Source: Bicyclus anynana (Eukaryota > Arthropoda > Insecta > Lepidoptera > Nymphalidae). From it: 64,000 nt of DNA. The position numbers and the translations under genes are program-made. The DNA is taken from positions 8,112,292 through 8,176,291 of the forward strand of contig NC_069094.1 in assembly GCF_947172395.1 (NCBI RefSeq). Reading direction: 5' to 3'. The notes below the pieces were generated by a model. That model had not been told where the DNA came from. It saw only the letters and a program-made list of their open reading frames with translations, and searched no databases. Below are positions 32,925-45,489 of the stretch, one piece after another. Numbering within the stretch: the first letter of the stretch is position 1; every line of letters starts with the position of its first letter.

Positions 32925-33011
32925 TTAAAGAGTTAAAGTTTGTGGTATTGTAGGGGGATTTCTCGATCTACCGAACCGATTTTTGGAAACTTTTTTACTA
33001 AGCTAAGCTAC
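32925..33011 (+). mobile_element. Helitron-like fragment
   Basis: AAAGAGTTAAAGTTTGTGGT then ATTTCTCGATCTACCGAACC, the body seen at 55885-55945. No end preserved. Confidence 0.45.
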
Positions 33012-33465
33012 TTTTTCTTTTTCGAAATTTTCTAATTTCAGTTCGATCGCGATTTTCTGGTAAGAATTCGAGGGGCCCCTAAGCTTGAGAGCCTCAGAGC
33101 ATTGCATCGGTAGCCCCTGGGTATTGCCTGCCTACTCAGTACATATTCAGACATTCCTTTGAGTGAAAACTTGGAACGGAATCCGGAATCAACAGATCTA
33201 AATCATAGCGCATGTTTGGTACACCATCAGTGACAGTTGGATTATCCGCGCGGCAAAGGAGTGTCCGACGTTTGACATATTGCTTTAAGCGACCGCCCTC
33301 CGATCCTCGACATTTACATTGCGGAGACAAGATAGAAAATAACAGGGTAGGTACTATAGAAATATAAAACCGACTATAGTCCTTCTAATATTTGAATCGA
33401 AGCAGGCGTTACTTTGCGAATGTTCAAATGATTAGTAATTACATTGATTGTTAATCTTAAAGTAC

Positions 33466-33840
33466 TATTACACATGCTCTAAAATAGCATGCTAAAACGT
33501 GCTATTTAAGTATGCTCCATATGAACATGCTTATCATCAGTTTACGCTAGCAATAAGCATGTTATTTTTAAGTATGCTCCTGAATGAGCATACTCAAAGC
33601 AGACATTCCAATTACACATGCTAATTTGTATCTATCGCTCTCTGTATATAGTATTGTGTAGAGATGAAGGTGAAGAGAATACAGAATAGCAATGCTGATC
33701 GACTAGCATACTCAATAAGCGAACCTGGTCAGACGCGCTAAAAGCAAGCCCCTTTCCAACCGCACAGCATGTAGCATGCTCATAAATCGCACGACTGTTG
33801 ATTTTTGAGCAAGCTCTAAATAAGCATTCTCATTATTAAA
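33466..33840. repeat. Repeat rich in GCATGCT/AAGCATG motifs, copy 1
   Basis: Begins ACTATTACACATGCTCTAAA and shares AAAATAGCATGCTAAAA, TATGCTCCATA and ATCATCAGTTTAC with 38296-38545. Many inverted AGCATG/CATGCT pairs suggest a foldback MITE, but I could not fix its ends. Confidence 0.45.
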
Positions 33841-33937
33841 CTAAGTAACTAAACTTTGGATCTCCCCCACTATCAACGGAAAGTAAAAATATGTTAAGAA
33901 TGTACCAAATATAAAAAGAAAGAAAGACAAAATTAAA

Positions 33938-34100
33938 AAATTAAGGAAAACATCGTGAGGAAACCTACGTACTTGAGAATTTTCTTTATTTTCTTGCTAT
34001 GCAGCGTGGTGGAGTAAGGCCTAACACCTCGCATTCTAATTGGAGACTCGTCCTCAACAGTGAGTCAAATTTGGAATGCTCATGATGACGATGATGTACG
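33938..34100 (+). mobile_element. SINE family A, 5'-truncated
   Basis: Starts TTAAGGAAAACATCGTGAGG, continues to AACAGTGAGTCAAATTTGGA and the ATGATGACGATGATG tail. A frame starting at 34060 lies partly on this tail and is not a gene. Confidence 0.7.
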
Positions 34101-35356
34101 AAATCCGTATAAATTTACATATCTAGGTAAAACTATGTGTACTATAAGTATAAGTATACTAGGTATAACTTACATAATACAAGTCATGTATTCCGAATTG
34201 AAGTGGATTAATGTTGTGATGCTAAACCATGCAGTGTATTTGTAAAGGGCGAAAGCGGTGGCATCGACCGCTCTGTATTATGCATTGCATGGTAAAAATA
34301 TTATAATCAGTCCTATAAATACGAGACTTCAATTTGCGGTTCTGTGCCTTACAATAGTCTGATATAAGGCTCCTCGTGGCAAAAAGGTTTTTACGTAATG
34401 TTAATAATTGTGACTAGAACCAGATAATCTTAAAATATCTAGAAGGAATATAAAATACACAGGGTCGGATTCATCACTTTCTGACTTATGAAAACTGAAT
34501 AAAACTGGCGCGGCCCTTATTCTTACTTTTCATAGCTCTAGAAATCTTAGATTCAAACCTAGGAATCAAGTCTTTATTTAAACAGCTTAACCACTGGAGC
34601 ATAGAGGTAGGTCTCGTGGTACTTTATAACCTACATATTAGTATAACTCTATCAAAATAGAATTCACAACCGAGTGCGCGCCGTTTGACAATTTATCACT
34701 GAACACTGAAACAAGCATAGATTCAGTATAACTAAGTGATCAAAGACAAAAGCAACTATAAATTAAAATTATTGTAACATATAATAATTTCTAAAGCTTT
34801 GATACCTGTATTAATTCGAAGAATATTAGCCCTGTTTTTAAGCACCCATGTCAAGTTTTACTTTAAATGGATGGATGGAAAACAAACTTTTAGGCTATGC
34901 GACTTTAAGACCAGGACAATAAAATGAAGTAGAAACCTTCTACTCCGAAGGCCAAAGCCTTGCACTAGCCAAAAAACTTTCTTCTTTTAAATAAATTTAT
35001 ACTAACGTAATATAAAGAAGGAGATTTGTTCAGGTCGGGTATGGTGGTAAGTGAACACTTTAAAAGCTGCATTACAAATAAAAAGAAAATGTTAGTTCTT
35101 TCAAAAGCAATCTTGCTCCGCCTTGTAATGGCGGAACTTTTTCGGTTTCAGCGCGGTTGCCAAAATCATGCAATTGCATATTGCATACCAGCGGCAGATG
35201 CGAGAGGTAAATTGCAGGCTTACATTGAGCGGCTCTTCCAATTCCCACGATGGCCCAACTTACCGGTACAAACCTGTAATAGGGTATAGGGCACACAAAT
35301 ATAACGGAATAACAAACAAAACAATAGACGAATTATTTTTTTAGTAACCTATATAT
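34101..35356. other. Intergenic, no gene seen
   Basis: Overlapping short frames at 35026-35296 on both strands have no recognisable domain. No repeat named. Confidence 0.4.
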
Positions 35357-35780
35357 GCATGATTTTAGACGGCTAAAGAAATTTTGTACACAGGCGTTCT
35401 AAACCTTTCTATCAGAAAAATATTTACAACCTATAAATATTGACGAGAGTAAGCCTACTAAGTAGAAACATAAAACGAAATAGAATACAAAATGTGGCCT
35501 TATTGCTTAGTAGTGATCTCTACCAGCCAACCTTAGGCCTAAGAACTTATAATATGATATTAATCTGTAGGTGGTGTGTACCTAATAACAATATACATCA
35601 TATGTGTGTTTGTCTGTGTTCTATGAATAAGGATAAGGCCACCTTTTGTATTCTATTTCTTGTTATGTTTTACTTAGTAGACTTACTCTCGTCAGTATTT
35701 ATTTATAGGTTACTAAATATTTTTCTGATAGAAAGGTCTAAAACGCCTGTGTACATTTCTTTAGCTGTCTAAAATAATGC
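35357..35780. mobile_element. Foldback element with about 145-bp inverted arms
   Basis: Left arm 35357-35503 and right arm 35635-35780 are reverse complements with few changes. Left landmarks are ATTTTAGACGGCTAAAGAAA, ACACAGGCGTTCTAAACC, TTTCTATCAGAAAAATATTT and GACGAGAGTAAGCCTACTAA, reaching ACAAAATGTGGCCTTA. Their complements read back from 35780. Loop about 130 bp. The 110-codon frame at 35440-35772 is only a by-product. Confidence 0.82.
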
Positions 35781-36190
35781 TGATTACACAGTGTCGGATA
35801 AACGAATTGATTCTTGTCGAAAAACTTGATTCCCTATGCAATCTTCCCGTGTAGGCCCCATATCCTTATGTGAATTAGGTACAAATCAATTAAAAAATTG
35901 TTAATACGTACTGTAGTATTGTCAATCAACATCAATTCAAAACGCTTGGATGTTGACTTAGCTGTAACTTTCGTGTGTTCATTTTTTTCTCGGTAATTCC
36001 TGGTGCCCTCTGGATAGGATGTCCTAAGCAGTTGCTTAAATAGCTTATAGGCTAATTCAGGACTGAGATTACGTAGGTAAGTACCTAATACGATTACAAG
36101 CGAATCTAATGTCGGAGATTTTCGAAATTAGACGGATGATCACTAAATATCTGAAATTATAGAAAGTATTCTATTCAATTGTGTTGTATT

Positions 36191-36500
36191 GAGCCGTGAT
36201 AGCCCAGTGGATATGCCCTCTGCTTCCGATTCCGGGAGGTGTGGGTTCAAATCCGGTCCGAGCATGCACTTCTAACTTTTCCGTTGTGTACATTTTAAGA
36301 AATTAAATATCACCGTATCAACGGTGAAGAACAAAAAAATCGTGAGGAAACCTGCATACCAGAGAATTTTCTTATTGCTCTGCGTGTGTGAAGTCTGCCG
36401 ATCCACATTGGGCCAGCGTGGTATACTATTGGCCTAACCCCTCACAGAATAAGAGGAGACTCAAGCTCAGCAGTGAGCCGTATATGGGTTGATAATGACT
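36191..36500 (+). mobile_element. SINE family A, near full length
   Basis: GAGCCGTGATAGCCCAGTGG, B box GTGGGTTCAAATCC, body, tail GCCGTATATGGGTTGATAAT. Ends about 12 bp before the hairpin at 36513. Confidence 0.85.
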
Positions 36501-36512
36501 ATGACTCGAGTT

Positions 36513-36567
36513 AGTAGTGAAGTTATCGAGTTTGAATACAATATTCAAACTCGATAACTTCACTACT
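36513..36567. repeat. Perfect 26-bp hairpin, 3-nt loop
   Basis: Left arm 36513-36538 (starts AGTAGTGAAGTTATCGAG) is the exact reverse complement of 36542-36567; CAA lies between. There is no mismatch in 26 pairs. Confidence 0.95.
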
Positions 36568-37818
36568 ACACTTTCTTTCTTCACTTCACTTCACATTTAT
36601 AATATTTTACTCATCCAAGGAAAATCATATTGTGTATATGCCTGATTTTCATTAGGTAAAACATCCAAATGCTTCTATGGATACCTCATAATGGTATGGT
36701 TCTGTGTAAAAAATTAAGTCACTGACGGTATCAATTTCAAGCCGAATGCATAATGCTAGTTTATGTTATATCGTCAGTATGACCGACACAGCTGAACAGT
36801 CCTGTACCTATAACGGAACAAAAAATCTACATTCAATTACACCCGTAGGTAAGTAGGATAAAAGAGTTTGAAAAGGACCCTCTCGCTTCTGTTCGGTGTA
36901 ACATGTGGAACCGGTAATGTGATTTGGACCTAATTTACATAACCGTATTCCCATAAAGCTGAACAAAAAAATATATGTAGGTATGTTTAATTATATGTAG
37001 GTAGGTATATGATGTTACTAGCTGAACGTAAGTTAGGATAGCTAAGAACCCTTGATTTGAACCCCTTTTGGGTTCGATTCTTGGTTTGTTTTAGAGGATC
37101 TTAGCTTAAACTCCCCCCACCTCATTTTTATTGCGATTTTAGTAAAAAGTGTTCAACACTTTCAAGAGAATCAAAATTTAAGGAGACTTTCAGTTAACCG
37201 CATTCCGCACGTATTTTGTACGTAGTACAAGGACAGAAAAAAAAATTGTAATAACAATATCTTTTTTAAAACCATTAATCATTTAAGGTAAAGTTAAAAA
37301 AAAACGTTAGATACGGAACCTTTGGCGAGCTAGTCTCCCAAAAAACCCGCACTTTTCGGGTTTTTCGTAGCAGTAATAAGATGATTTTAAATTAATTAAA
37401 ATTTCATTTGTTAGTGGAAATACAGAACAGTGAATGCTTTTACTAAGTTGGTAAAACAAATAATAATAAACCAATCAGTAGAGAATAATATGGTTAAAAA
37501 AGAAAATTCTCGCGTAGGTAACCATGCAATTTTCTGCTACCTATGTCGAGTGGGTGTTTTCAAAATGTCACAGCGAATCCCCTGCGTAACATCAGAGGCT
37601 CGCTTAAGCCTCCGTCAACTCGTAACTGCCTCTGTACGTCTTTTCCCTAAAGGAATTCTGTCAACAATTTTAGATTTAAACATGTTTCAAAGTAGCTATA
37701 TAATTTTAATAAAGAGAGTTTTTACATAATTCAGTAATCCAATTCAACGTATATAAAAAAATTTTAAACAAAAGTTGTAGGGAATTTAATGTTCTACAAT
37801 ATCAATAATATTTATAAA
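36568..37818. other. Intergenic, no gene seen
   Basis: A 99-codon frame at 37430-37729 has no domain. A tRNA-like scrap (CTTTTGGGTTCGATTCTTGG) near 37065 may be SINE debris. Confidence 0.4.
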
Positions 37819-37819
37819 C

Positions 37820-38000
37820 TAGCGGACGCCCGCGACATCTTCCTCGTGGAATTCAGTTTTTCACAAATCCCGCGGGATCCATAGATTTTTCCGGGATTAA
37901 TAGTCTTTTCTAGCCTATGTGTTAATCCAGAGTAAAATCTATTTCTATTCCAAACTTCAGTAACTTTCGCCTCTATAATATTATTGTGATAGTGTGATAG
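37820..38000 (-). mobile_element. Helitron-like element
   Basis: Minus strand: CTAGCGGACGCCCGCGACAT at the left, then TGGAATTCAGTTTTTCACAA, TTTTTCCGGGATTAATAG, AATCCAGAGTAAAATCTATT and AACTTTCGCCTCTATAATAT. A short internal deletion is present. Confidence 0.7.
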
Positions 38001-38295
38001 CGAACAATGAGATATTTGCAAAAAAACGATTTTTGTGACCTTTTACCTCAAATTTTAATAGACGCGGATACCCTACCATATGCAGGTTAGAATGCCAAAA
38101 TACAAGTTTATACATTGAGCTGGGTATCTCAAATTCCGAGGTGAAATTATTAAGATGACTGGATCATTGATTACTCGAACGATCAACAATATTTGCAAAA
38201 AAAAACATACATACAGCCGAACGTAGAACCTCCTCCTTTTTGGAAGTCGGTTAAATACATATATATTTAGGGCTACTATACACAAAAGATTATAG

Positions 38296-38545
38296 GTACT
38301 GTTACACGTGCTCCAAAATAGCATGCTAAAAACATGCTATTAATTATGCTCCATACGAGCATGCTCATCATCAGTTTACAGTTGCTCAAATGCTCATTTC
38401 AAGCACGAAAGCAAGCTACTATTGAGCAGTTGCTACTTATTACCATGTGTATCGCAACATTGCTAATAATGAGCATGTTTATTTCGAGCTTGCTCAGGAA
38501 TTAACAGTAGTTACACATGCTCATTTCAAGCACGAAAGCAAGCTT
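38296..38545. repeat. GCATGCT-rich repeat, copy 2
   Basis: ACTGTTACACGTGCTCCAAA start, AAAATAGCATGCTAAAAACA, TATGCTCCATACGAGCATGC. The phrase GCTCATTTCAAGCACGAAAG occurs twice (about 38391 and 38518). Partner of 33466-33840. Confidence 0.45.
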
Positions 38546-39866
38546 AAGTACAAGAAAAAAAAGAGACAAGGAAATCCCTTTTATCAAAAAAAATACTAAC
38601 AAAATTTACGCGAGCGAACACGCGGGCAAATCCGACAAAAGTTAGTTTCTAAAGAACCTAGGTTTAGCGAAATTTTCCTTTATTTAGATGAAACATTTCA
38701 TTTTAAAAATTTATAGGTCGGGTATACATACGGTGCTCACTTGTAAGTAAGTGATTGTTCGCGCAACAATATTCTCATCATAATACACGTCGTACGCGGC
38801 ATTTTGTATAAGGAGTTTAACCGTATTCTTACTCGTACCCCGACGTAAACTACGTTCTTTGCAATCTTTTCGTTGTTATCGCGACCTGAATTTGCCTTTG
38901 TCCTTTATAAAAAGAACACGGCCCGTGAGTGAATGAATGCGTTAATAATTGACGACCAACACTCCTGCCTACTGTACCTGAAAAACAAACGAAGGATTCA
39001 TTGAAATTTTAAAAGGCTCTTCAAGCATCCTGCACGCGATTACACCACGCTTACTCCGTCCTCCATCTACATATTATATTATACCTATTCGCACGTGCTG
39101 AAAATACAAAGACTGGTATTAAAATTAAATATAATTTTACATTAAAATAATATATAATTTTACGATATGTAAAGTTTGTATCGCTCTCGAAAAGGGTTCG
39201 GCTACTCCATTTCCACACTGCAGTATCATGTATAGACTCCTACCTAACTGAATATTAATGAATCAATTCACATGAAATCTATATAATGACTCGTAAATAA
39301 TGGATAAAACGCACATGGTAGACAGTGACCACTAAGTATTTTGTCACTCTGGACGTATTGAACTACTGTACTTACTCCTGGCCAAGGCGACATTATAGTT
39401 CTGAGACAACCATTTAAAGCAAGTAAATATTATAATACATTTTGAAGAAAAAATTTGAATGTACAAACTTAAATTTTTTTTCTTGCAATTCAAATGGAAT
39501 TATGTGATCATCTTCCGTTTGCCGGAATCATCTTTGCAAATAAATAGATTCATTATTTATAATAACAGCTTACCTGAATGTTTTCCGAGTTGTGGACCGT
39601 CTTGTTTTTACTGCTGTTTGGGGAAATATGATAAGAATAGCAATTAGAAGATCCAATTATTTCACTGAATAATTTTTTTGGATTGTTTATACCTACTTAG
39701 TTATTATTCATACAATGTGAAAATGTTCATTATTTATACGGGTTTACCTGTTATTGCTGAACATTAAAAATAGTTTAAAAACAAAAAATATTTTATTAAT
39801 TATTTACTAAGGTAATGAAGGCAAGAAAGTAATGGACTATGATTAGTTGATTACTACACTTACTCT
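38546..39866. other. Intergenic, no gene seen
   Basis: AT-rich. Nothing recognised on either strand. Confidence 0.4.
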
Positions 39867-40133
39867 TCCTACTAATATTATAAACGCGAAAGTTTGTATG
39901 GATGTTTGGATGTTTGTTTGGATGTTTGTTACTCTTTACCGCCGCTACTATTGAAGCGATTTGGCTGAAATTTTGAATAAATAGAAATGGAAATAGATTT
40001 ATCTCTGGATCAAACACATAGATTACTTTTTATCCCGAAAAAATCCATGGTTTCTCAAGATTTGCGAAATCTAAAAAATCTATGGTTGTCAAAAACTAAA
40101 TTCCACGCGGACGAAGTCGTGGGCGTCCGCTAG
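39867..40133 (+). mobile_element. Helitron-like element, full length
   Basis: 5' TCCTACTAATATTATAAACG, body with three GGATGTTTG-type repeats (39898-39931), TACTCTTTACCGCCGCTACT and TTTTTATCCCGAAAAAATCC, 3' hairpin CGCGGACGAAGTCGTGGGCG then TCCGCTAG|T. Clean ends, so it is a good reference copy for the subfamily. Confidence 0.8.
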
Positions 40134-41940
40134 TATAGAATATATTCAAACATGTTAAACGCCTTCCTACAGTATGTATTACCATCTACTCAATATTGTT
40201 TCAAGATACTACTCAAGTTCAAGTAGTAATGGTGAAAATTAATCTAACATCGCTTCTACCATAGATTTACGAGTCGGTACAAGTAAATCATGAGAAGAGA
40301 AAACCGATACGACAACCGTCTAACAGAAAGGAATTAATCCCTAGACCACCCAGTTAAGAATTCGGGGCTTTAACCATTAACTGATGCCTGAAATCGTACC
40401 ATAGTAGGATAGAAAAATGCATTACGATATGTAATGTGGGTCCCAATAAGCAATAAAATGAGAAAATATATGCGGATTTATATACGAGGGGATTTTTAGG
40501 AGTACACCTGAACTAGATTACCGTATCCGAGCTATAAAAATATCTACATTCAATCACACCCGGAGGATAAAAGAATTTGAAAAGGATTCTTTCGTTTCAG
40601 TTTTGTAGATAATATAGCAGATGGAGGCGCCTACGAGATTCGAACCTCATTTACATGAAAACTCTTTCGCCGTAACACTTGGACGCAATATACGGAAATT
40701 CTCTATTTGTATGAAGTCTACCTGTTCGGCTTTATTTTGTTCTGATCTATTTTGTGGCTTATATTCCTAACTTTATTATGATGAAAATAATTTAGCAGCA
40801 CCATTTTTAATGTACGTCTAAGGATACGCATGTAGTTAGGCTTTGCAATGACTCCCGAAGTCAATCGATGATGCAGTCAAAGGTGGAAAGTTGAAGGTGG
40901 TAGGGTATTATGAAGCTGGAAGGGTACTCAATATAACCTTACAAAGAAAGAAAGAAAGAAAATATTTTATTTGGACACACACACACAGAAGACAACAAAT
41001 ATAGAAAACTAATAATTTAACAACTAATGGACAAAACGCAAACGGGAGACACACTATCTAATTATCCAAAACCAACCCGAGTAGCTTACGTATTTCGTAT
41101 AAATGCAAAGCATATAATATATTTGAAATTAAATTCAAATATTGTGCCAGTAATCGAAACACAACACCTTGTACCTTTATATAGCAATCATTATTCTCTA
41201 TATTCTATTTCATATATTTAATTGTTATTTAATGTTAATTAACCTTAAAAAATCCTCTATTAAAATCAAGTAATAGAATTTCATTAGAATTCAATTAAAA
41301 ATATGAATTGGAACCACGATTCTGTAAGACCTATAAGGGCACGCGACTATACCTAAGTGCTTTTATAGTATGTGTATCACACCTACTAATGAATGTTGAT
41401 TTAAATTAAACGCCTCATTATTTTAACCGAAGCACGTTCTTGGTATCGTTGAAAGGATCTTTTGTTGCTGTAATATAGCGCGTCGATCGCTCTTAACGCT
41501 TTGGAGGTTCGCAAATTAATGAGCCCGCGCGGAGAAGGGTTGAGTTTCTGTTTCCTTTTAGCTTCTTTGACTTTAGCGCTACATGGAAAAATGGTATCTA
41601 CAGGTTATTCACTAAAATGGAAGTATTTATCATATAAAAGTTTAATTGTTTTTTTTTATTCTGATTATAATAACTTGGTAAACGGTTAAAGCCTTAAGTT
41701 TTGTCTTTTGTATCCTACTTTCTTCATAATATGTCTCTAATTCTTATTTGTTTGTCTTATTTTGGAGTACAATTAAATTATAAAAAGAAAAAATTTGCAG
41801 GGAGCCTTCACCTAGAGTTGGGATTAGAGAATTTAAATAATAATAATATGGTGCCGAAAGCATATCGTGTGAACGAAGCAGTTCCTTCCCGACCCTTCCT
41901 CTAGATTATGATTATTGTGAACAATAATTAAATTTCAGTT
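40134..41940. other. Intergenic, microsatellites only
   Basis: Simple repeats (AAAG)n at about 40943-40960 and (CA)n at 40976-40987. A tRNA-like scrap on minus (GAGATTCGAACCTCATTTAC near 40648). Frames at 41027, 41501 and 41701 have no domains. A possible N-terminal hydrophobic stretch in the 41501 frame is not enough to call a gene. Confidence 0.4.
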
Positions 41941-42131
41941 ACGATTACGTACTTTCCCACCGAGTGAGATTTCTCCCCTTGCATAAGTACAGGTAAAGAT
42001 GGATAGGTAAGACGCACGGAGGGTCGAAATCAATGGAACAAAGAAAAGGGGGGCCTTTGTATGCGTTTACGCAAGGATAACACGTGCGCAAACGATCCCA
42101 CGGTTTTGTAGGGAGGATATTTCGGGACCCA

Positions 42132-42139
42132 TATATAAA
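42132..42139 (+). promoter_or_regulatory. TATA box of a candidate transcription unit
   Basis: TATATAAA in a GC-richer setting, followed about 30-40 bp later by possible initiator sequence, a GC-rich hairpin (42196-42218) and a consensus splice donor (ATGG|GTAAGT, 42414/42415). This looks like a Pol II promoter plus first exon. It could belong to a non-coding gene or to an LTR-type element. Confidence 0.4.
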
Positions 42140-42164
42140 GCTCCACACATTGCAGAAATATCAT

Positions 42165-44470
42165 TATCAAATCATTGGAGCAAGAGTGCAGAGCACCGGG
42201 GACCCGGCGGGTCCCCGGGTTAACTCATTTATGCATAAGCTGCTCGTATAAACGTCTTCAAAGTTGCCATCACTAGTTTGTCAATTAAAACTCGGAAGCA
42301 GAAGTGAAGTTAATTAATGTTTATGTAACTAAAAGCAGTTTCGTTTCGTGAAAAACATCTTCGGGAAGTTTGCCGCACGATTGTAGCAGCGGCACCATTT
42401 TCGAATATTTATGGGTAAGTTAACTTTTATTACTTCCAAGTTCTACTTTACTGACTTCAGAACATTGTAGCCGGGGGCCTATTATTTATTATCTTCTTTA
42501 ATTGTTACAGATGTCCTTTCCGTGAAAATATATTCAAATGAAAAGGGGAGGATTTTTTAGAAAACCACAAATTACACTGTCAGATGTCGGTACAACGCAA
42601 CAAGTCAAACGGTGAAAATGGATATACTTTAGTGGATGCCCAAAGATAGATTTAGGATTAGAATAGGGTTTTCTGTTAGGTAGGTTTTAGGCTGTAGGCA
42701 TTTTCTTTGTCCTTATCATTAGTTTCGAGATAACTTCAAAGTATAAGTAACGAAGTGATTTTTCTATAACTGATTAGTTTTTCATTTGCTCAAAAGTGCC
42801 TTAATGTACGGTCTTGTTTTATTCATGTTTTTTTTCGTTTCATCGTTAAATATCCTGTGGATTGTTTACTTTCAACTTGTAATTGTTACAAAACAAAAAA
42901 AAAAATGTTAGTGTTTGGATTCAGTTGTTCTTCTGTAAGTTATTCTTTTTTAAGTTTGATGATCACTTTATGTTAAAAGTTACCTTTAAAATATATAGTT
43001 ACGTTTTGTGATTGACAGTTTAATTGTTTTGAACTGTGACAGAAACGATTATAATTGTTGTGAACCTGAAAATTAGTTATTTGACTTAACAGTAAAAAAA
43101 AATATCAACCTTTTAGTAGTTTTCGATGCGGTACGTCAGTGTAAAACTTGTTGCCTTCTTTTTAAGTGTTACGTTTTTGTTGAAAAAATCTGTTTGTTTT
43201 GTAAAAGTTATTGTTATGTTCTTGTTGGCAATCACGTTATCAATTCGTTAAGTTTGAAAATAGCCTTAAAAACCACCATTGTTCCAAATTCAAATTCGAT
43301 TTTGTTAAAACCGTTGAATTTCAGTTTTGTTGTTTAATGCGTAAGAAACATTTCAAGTTTTCATGAAACATCTTCATTTCAAGTTTTGTTAATTTGCCAG
43401 TTACTGTTAAATAATTTTGTTTTGTTTCTTGTTGCTGCCGTGTCGTTATCGCGTTATGTTGAAGTTGTTCTTTGGTATTGTTGAATCAGTTAAGTTTATG
43501 TTATGAACCTATTCAGTAACACGTGCACCCAAATAGAACATACACTTTTGTTATTTGTTGTTGTAAGTGCGTATTATTTTCTCAAAAATTTAATTCTGCA
43601 ATAGTTGCTCACTAAAAGAATCAAGAAGTGCCTTATGCTACCCAAAAGTGCCTAATTATTGTTGTTTACGCTTGTAGGATATTGCGGTGCCTTCTGTTAG
43701 AGTTTTGATATTAAAACTTTATCAGGATGCTTTCTAAAGTTTTGAAATTACCGTGTCTAGCAAGTGTACTAAAGTATGTACCTCTACTTAGTACTTAAGT
43801 TTTTAAACGTGATAGTTCAAAGACTTAAATTTGAAAATTATTTTTTTATATTCGACGCGGTAATCAAAACTTTTTTAAACGGTCTAGTGAATATTTTGTC
43901 CCCTTTTCAAAATTACAGTATAATGTACACATAGCAATACCAGTAATTATTATTTTAATAATTTTGTACGGATTCCAGCACATACGAGCGTCATCACTGA
44001 TTTTAAATAAACTCAGCTTAAACATTTTACAAATAAAGTATATTAATGTGTGGCGCCTGGGGGATAAAATACTCATTACGCTGCTATTGTTACTTGTTTC
44101 GTAACTCGTTGGTTATTAAATTCTGTTCATGTTAAGTAATTTTAAGCGTTGAATTGTTGTTAAGTTAAAACGTTTATGTTGTTGATTGAAATGGCTGTGT
44201 TTGTTAGTTTTATGTTAAGTTTTCGTTTTAACTGTTAGTGTTGTTTTTTTTGCTACACCGTCATTAAGGCCCGTCAATTTTGAATTGTCTGAAGTTTCCA
44301 ATAATGTTTCCGTGTGTGTATTATCGTGTAAGTTTATGTTAAGTCGTGTAAGGTTAAAACTGAAGCTTTGTGTAAAATTAACAAATAAGTTTTGATTATT
44401 TATTAGGGACGTAAGAAAGACATTGTGTGAGTTGTGTGTGTGAAATAAATTAATAACTAATAAAATTGTC
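42165..44470 (+). ncRNA. Possible spliced non-coding transcript
   Basis: Between the TATA box at 42132 and AATAAA at 44444-44449 (with further AATAAA-like sequence to 44464) there is no frame longer than about 70 codons on plus. A donor lies at 42415. The sequence 42700-44450 is unusually T- and GTT-rich, with phrases such as GTTAAGTTTATGTT recurring. It could be a lncRNA, a long 5'UTR or an old LTR element. Inference only. Confidence 0.25.
42196..42218. repeat. GC-rich perfect hairpin
   Basis: CCGGGGACCC and its complement GGGTCCCCGG around a 3-nt loop, the most GC-rich spot of the neighbourhood, about 60 bp after the TATA box. Confidence 0.85.
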
Positions 44471-45179
44471 TTTTATTTCTTTATCTTCGTCCGCCCTTAG
44501 ACCTCTTTAATCCAGCTCTTACAGTAGTATCGCTATAAAAATGGAGTAACTTCTTCGGTTTTCCCAACATTTCCCTTCACTGCTTTGCTCCTATTGATTG
44601 TAGCGTAGCATGAAAAGTATACTATAACTTGCCCAGGAGTATGAAGAATAATTGTACTGAGTTTCGTTAAAACCCGTCGAGTAGTTTTTACTTCTATAAC
44701 GAACATACAGGCAAAAATTTTACTGATTGCATTTTTGGCATTAGTATCAATCACTAATCATATAGTTGTTTTGGAAATATATTTCATGTACAGAATTGAC
44801 TTCTCTATAAGCATAGATTTAATCAAACCAGTTGTATTTAATATAAAGTTAATCGCGTCTGAAGCGGTTGGAGTTTGGCCAAGTGCAAAGCAACCAGTCC
44901 TCTAACAAATCACGTTGTCTTTTCCGGGGACCTCAAACCTCGGTGCAATCAATTTCACCCTCATAGTGTTTTTAATCAGTTTCCAAAAGCCAGAGCTTTT
45001 CAATGTTTTATATGTCTTATTTAAAATCATTTAGTAACTCTATAAATTTACAAGTAGTTCCGATTACATGTTTGTACCACTTTTAAAATTATCAGAGTTA
45101 CGAGGTCAGTTTTCGTTTTATGTTTTCAAGTTTTCGCGTTTCTGGGGGCCTAGTGGCAGTTTGATACTGTGACGATCAC
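44471..45179. other. Intergenic, no feature seen
   Basis: A 73-codon minus-strand frame (44533-44754) shows no domain. Some Helitron-like flavour near 44620-44700 is too weak to call. Confidence 0.35.
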
Positions 45180-45279
45180 GTTAACGTAAACGCGAGTTTC
45201 TAAGGAATTGAAACAGCGCCATCTAGTGGCACTACTACACAACTGTTTCAATTCCATATAAATTCGCGTTTACGTTAAC
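45180..45279. mobile_element. Small foldback element
   Basis: Arms 45180-45217 (GTTAACGTAAACGCGA, then GGAATTGAAACAG) and 45243-45279 (CTGTTTCAATTCC, then TCGCGTTTACGTTAAC) are complementary apart from a central bulge. Loop contains GCGCCATCTAGTGGC, itself partly self-complementary. Confidence 0.7.
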
Positions 45280-45489
45280 CCGACAGTAACAGTATGAAAA
45301 CATTGAAAACTCCCACTAGGCACACTGAAGTGTTTAAAGATTTTTTCTAAAAAGTTTTTTTTTATTTTTAGTAAATAATTAGTTTTTATTTATTATATAT
45401 ATGGCTGGCACATAAAATTTCAAGTTCCTGGACACTTTCCCATCAACATTCAACAACATATATATCCTAATATCTATATATATAAATAT

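Noticed and set aside
35440..35772. 110-codon frame
   Set aside because: It spans both arms and the loop of the foldback element; no protein signature.
37340..37372. Hairpin followed by T-run resembling a bacterial terminator (AAACCCGCACTTTTCGGGTTT)
   Set aside because: Eukaryotic context; a chance short inverted repeat.
41501..41689. Secreted peptide candidate (hydrophobic stretch FCFLLASLTLALHG)
   Set aside because: Hydrophobic run is preceded by 15 charged/polar residues, the rest is low-complexity, and no promoter or polyA support is seen.
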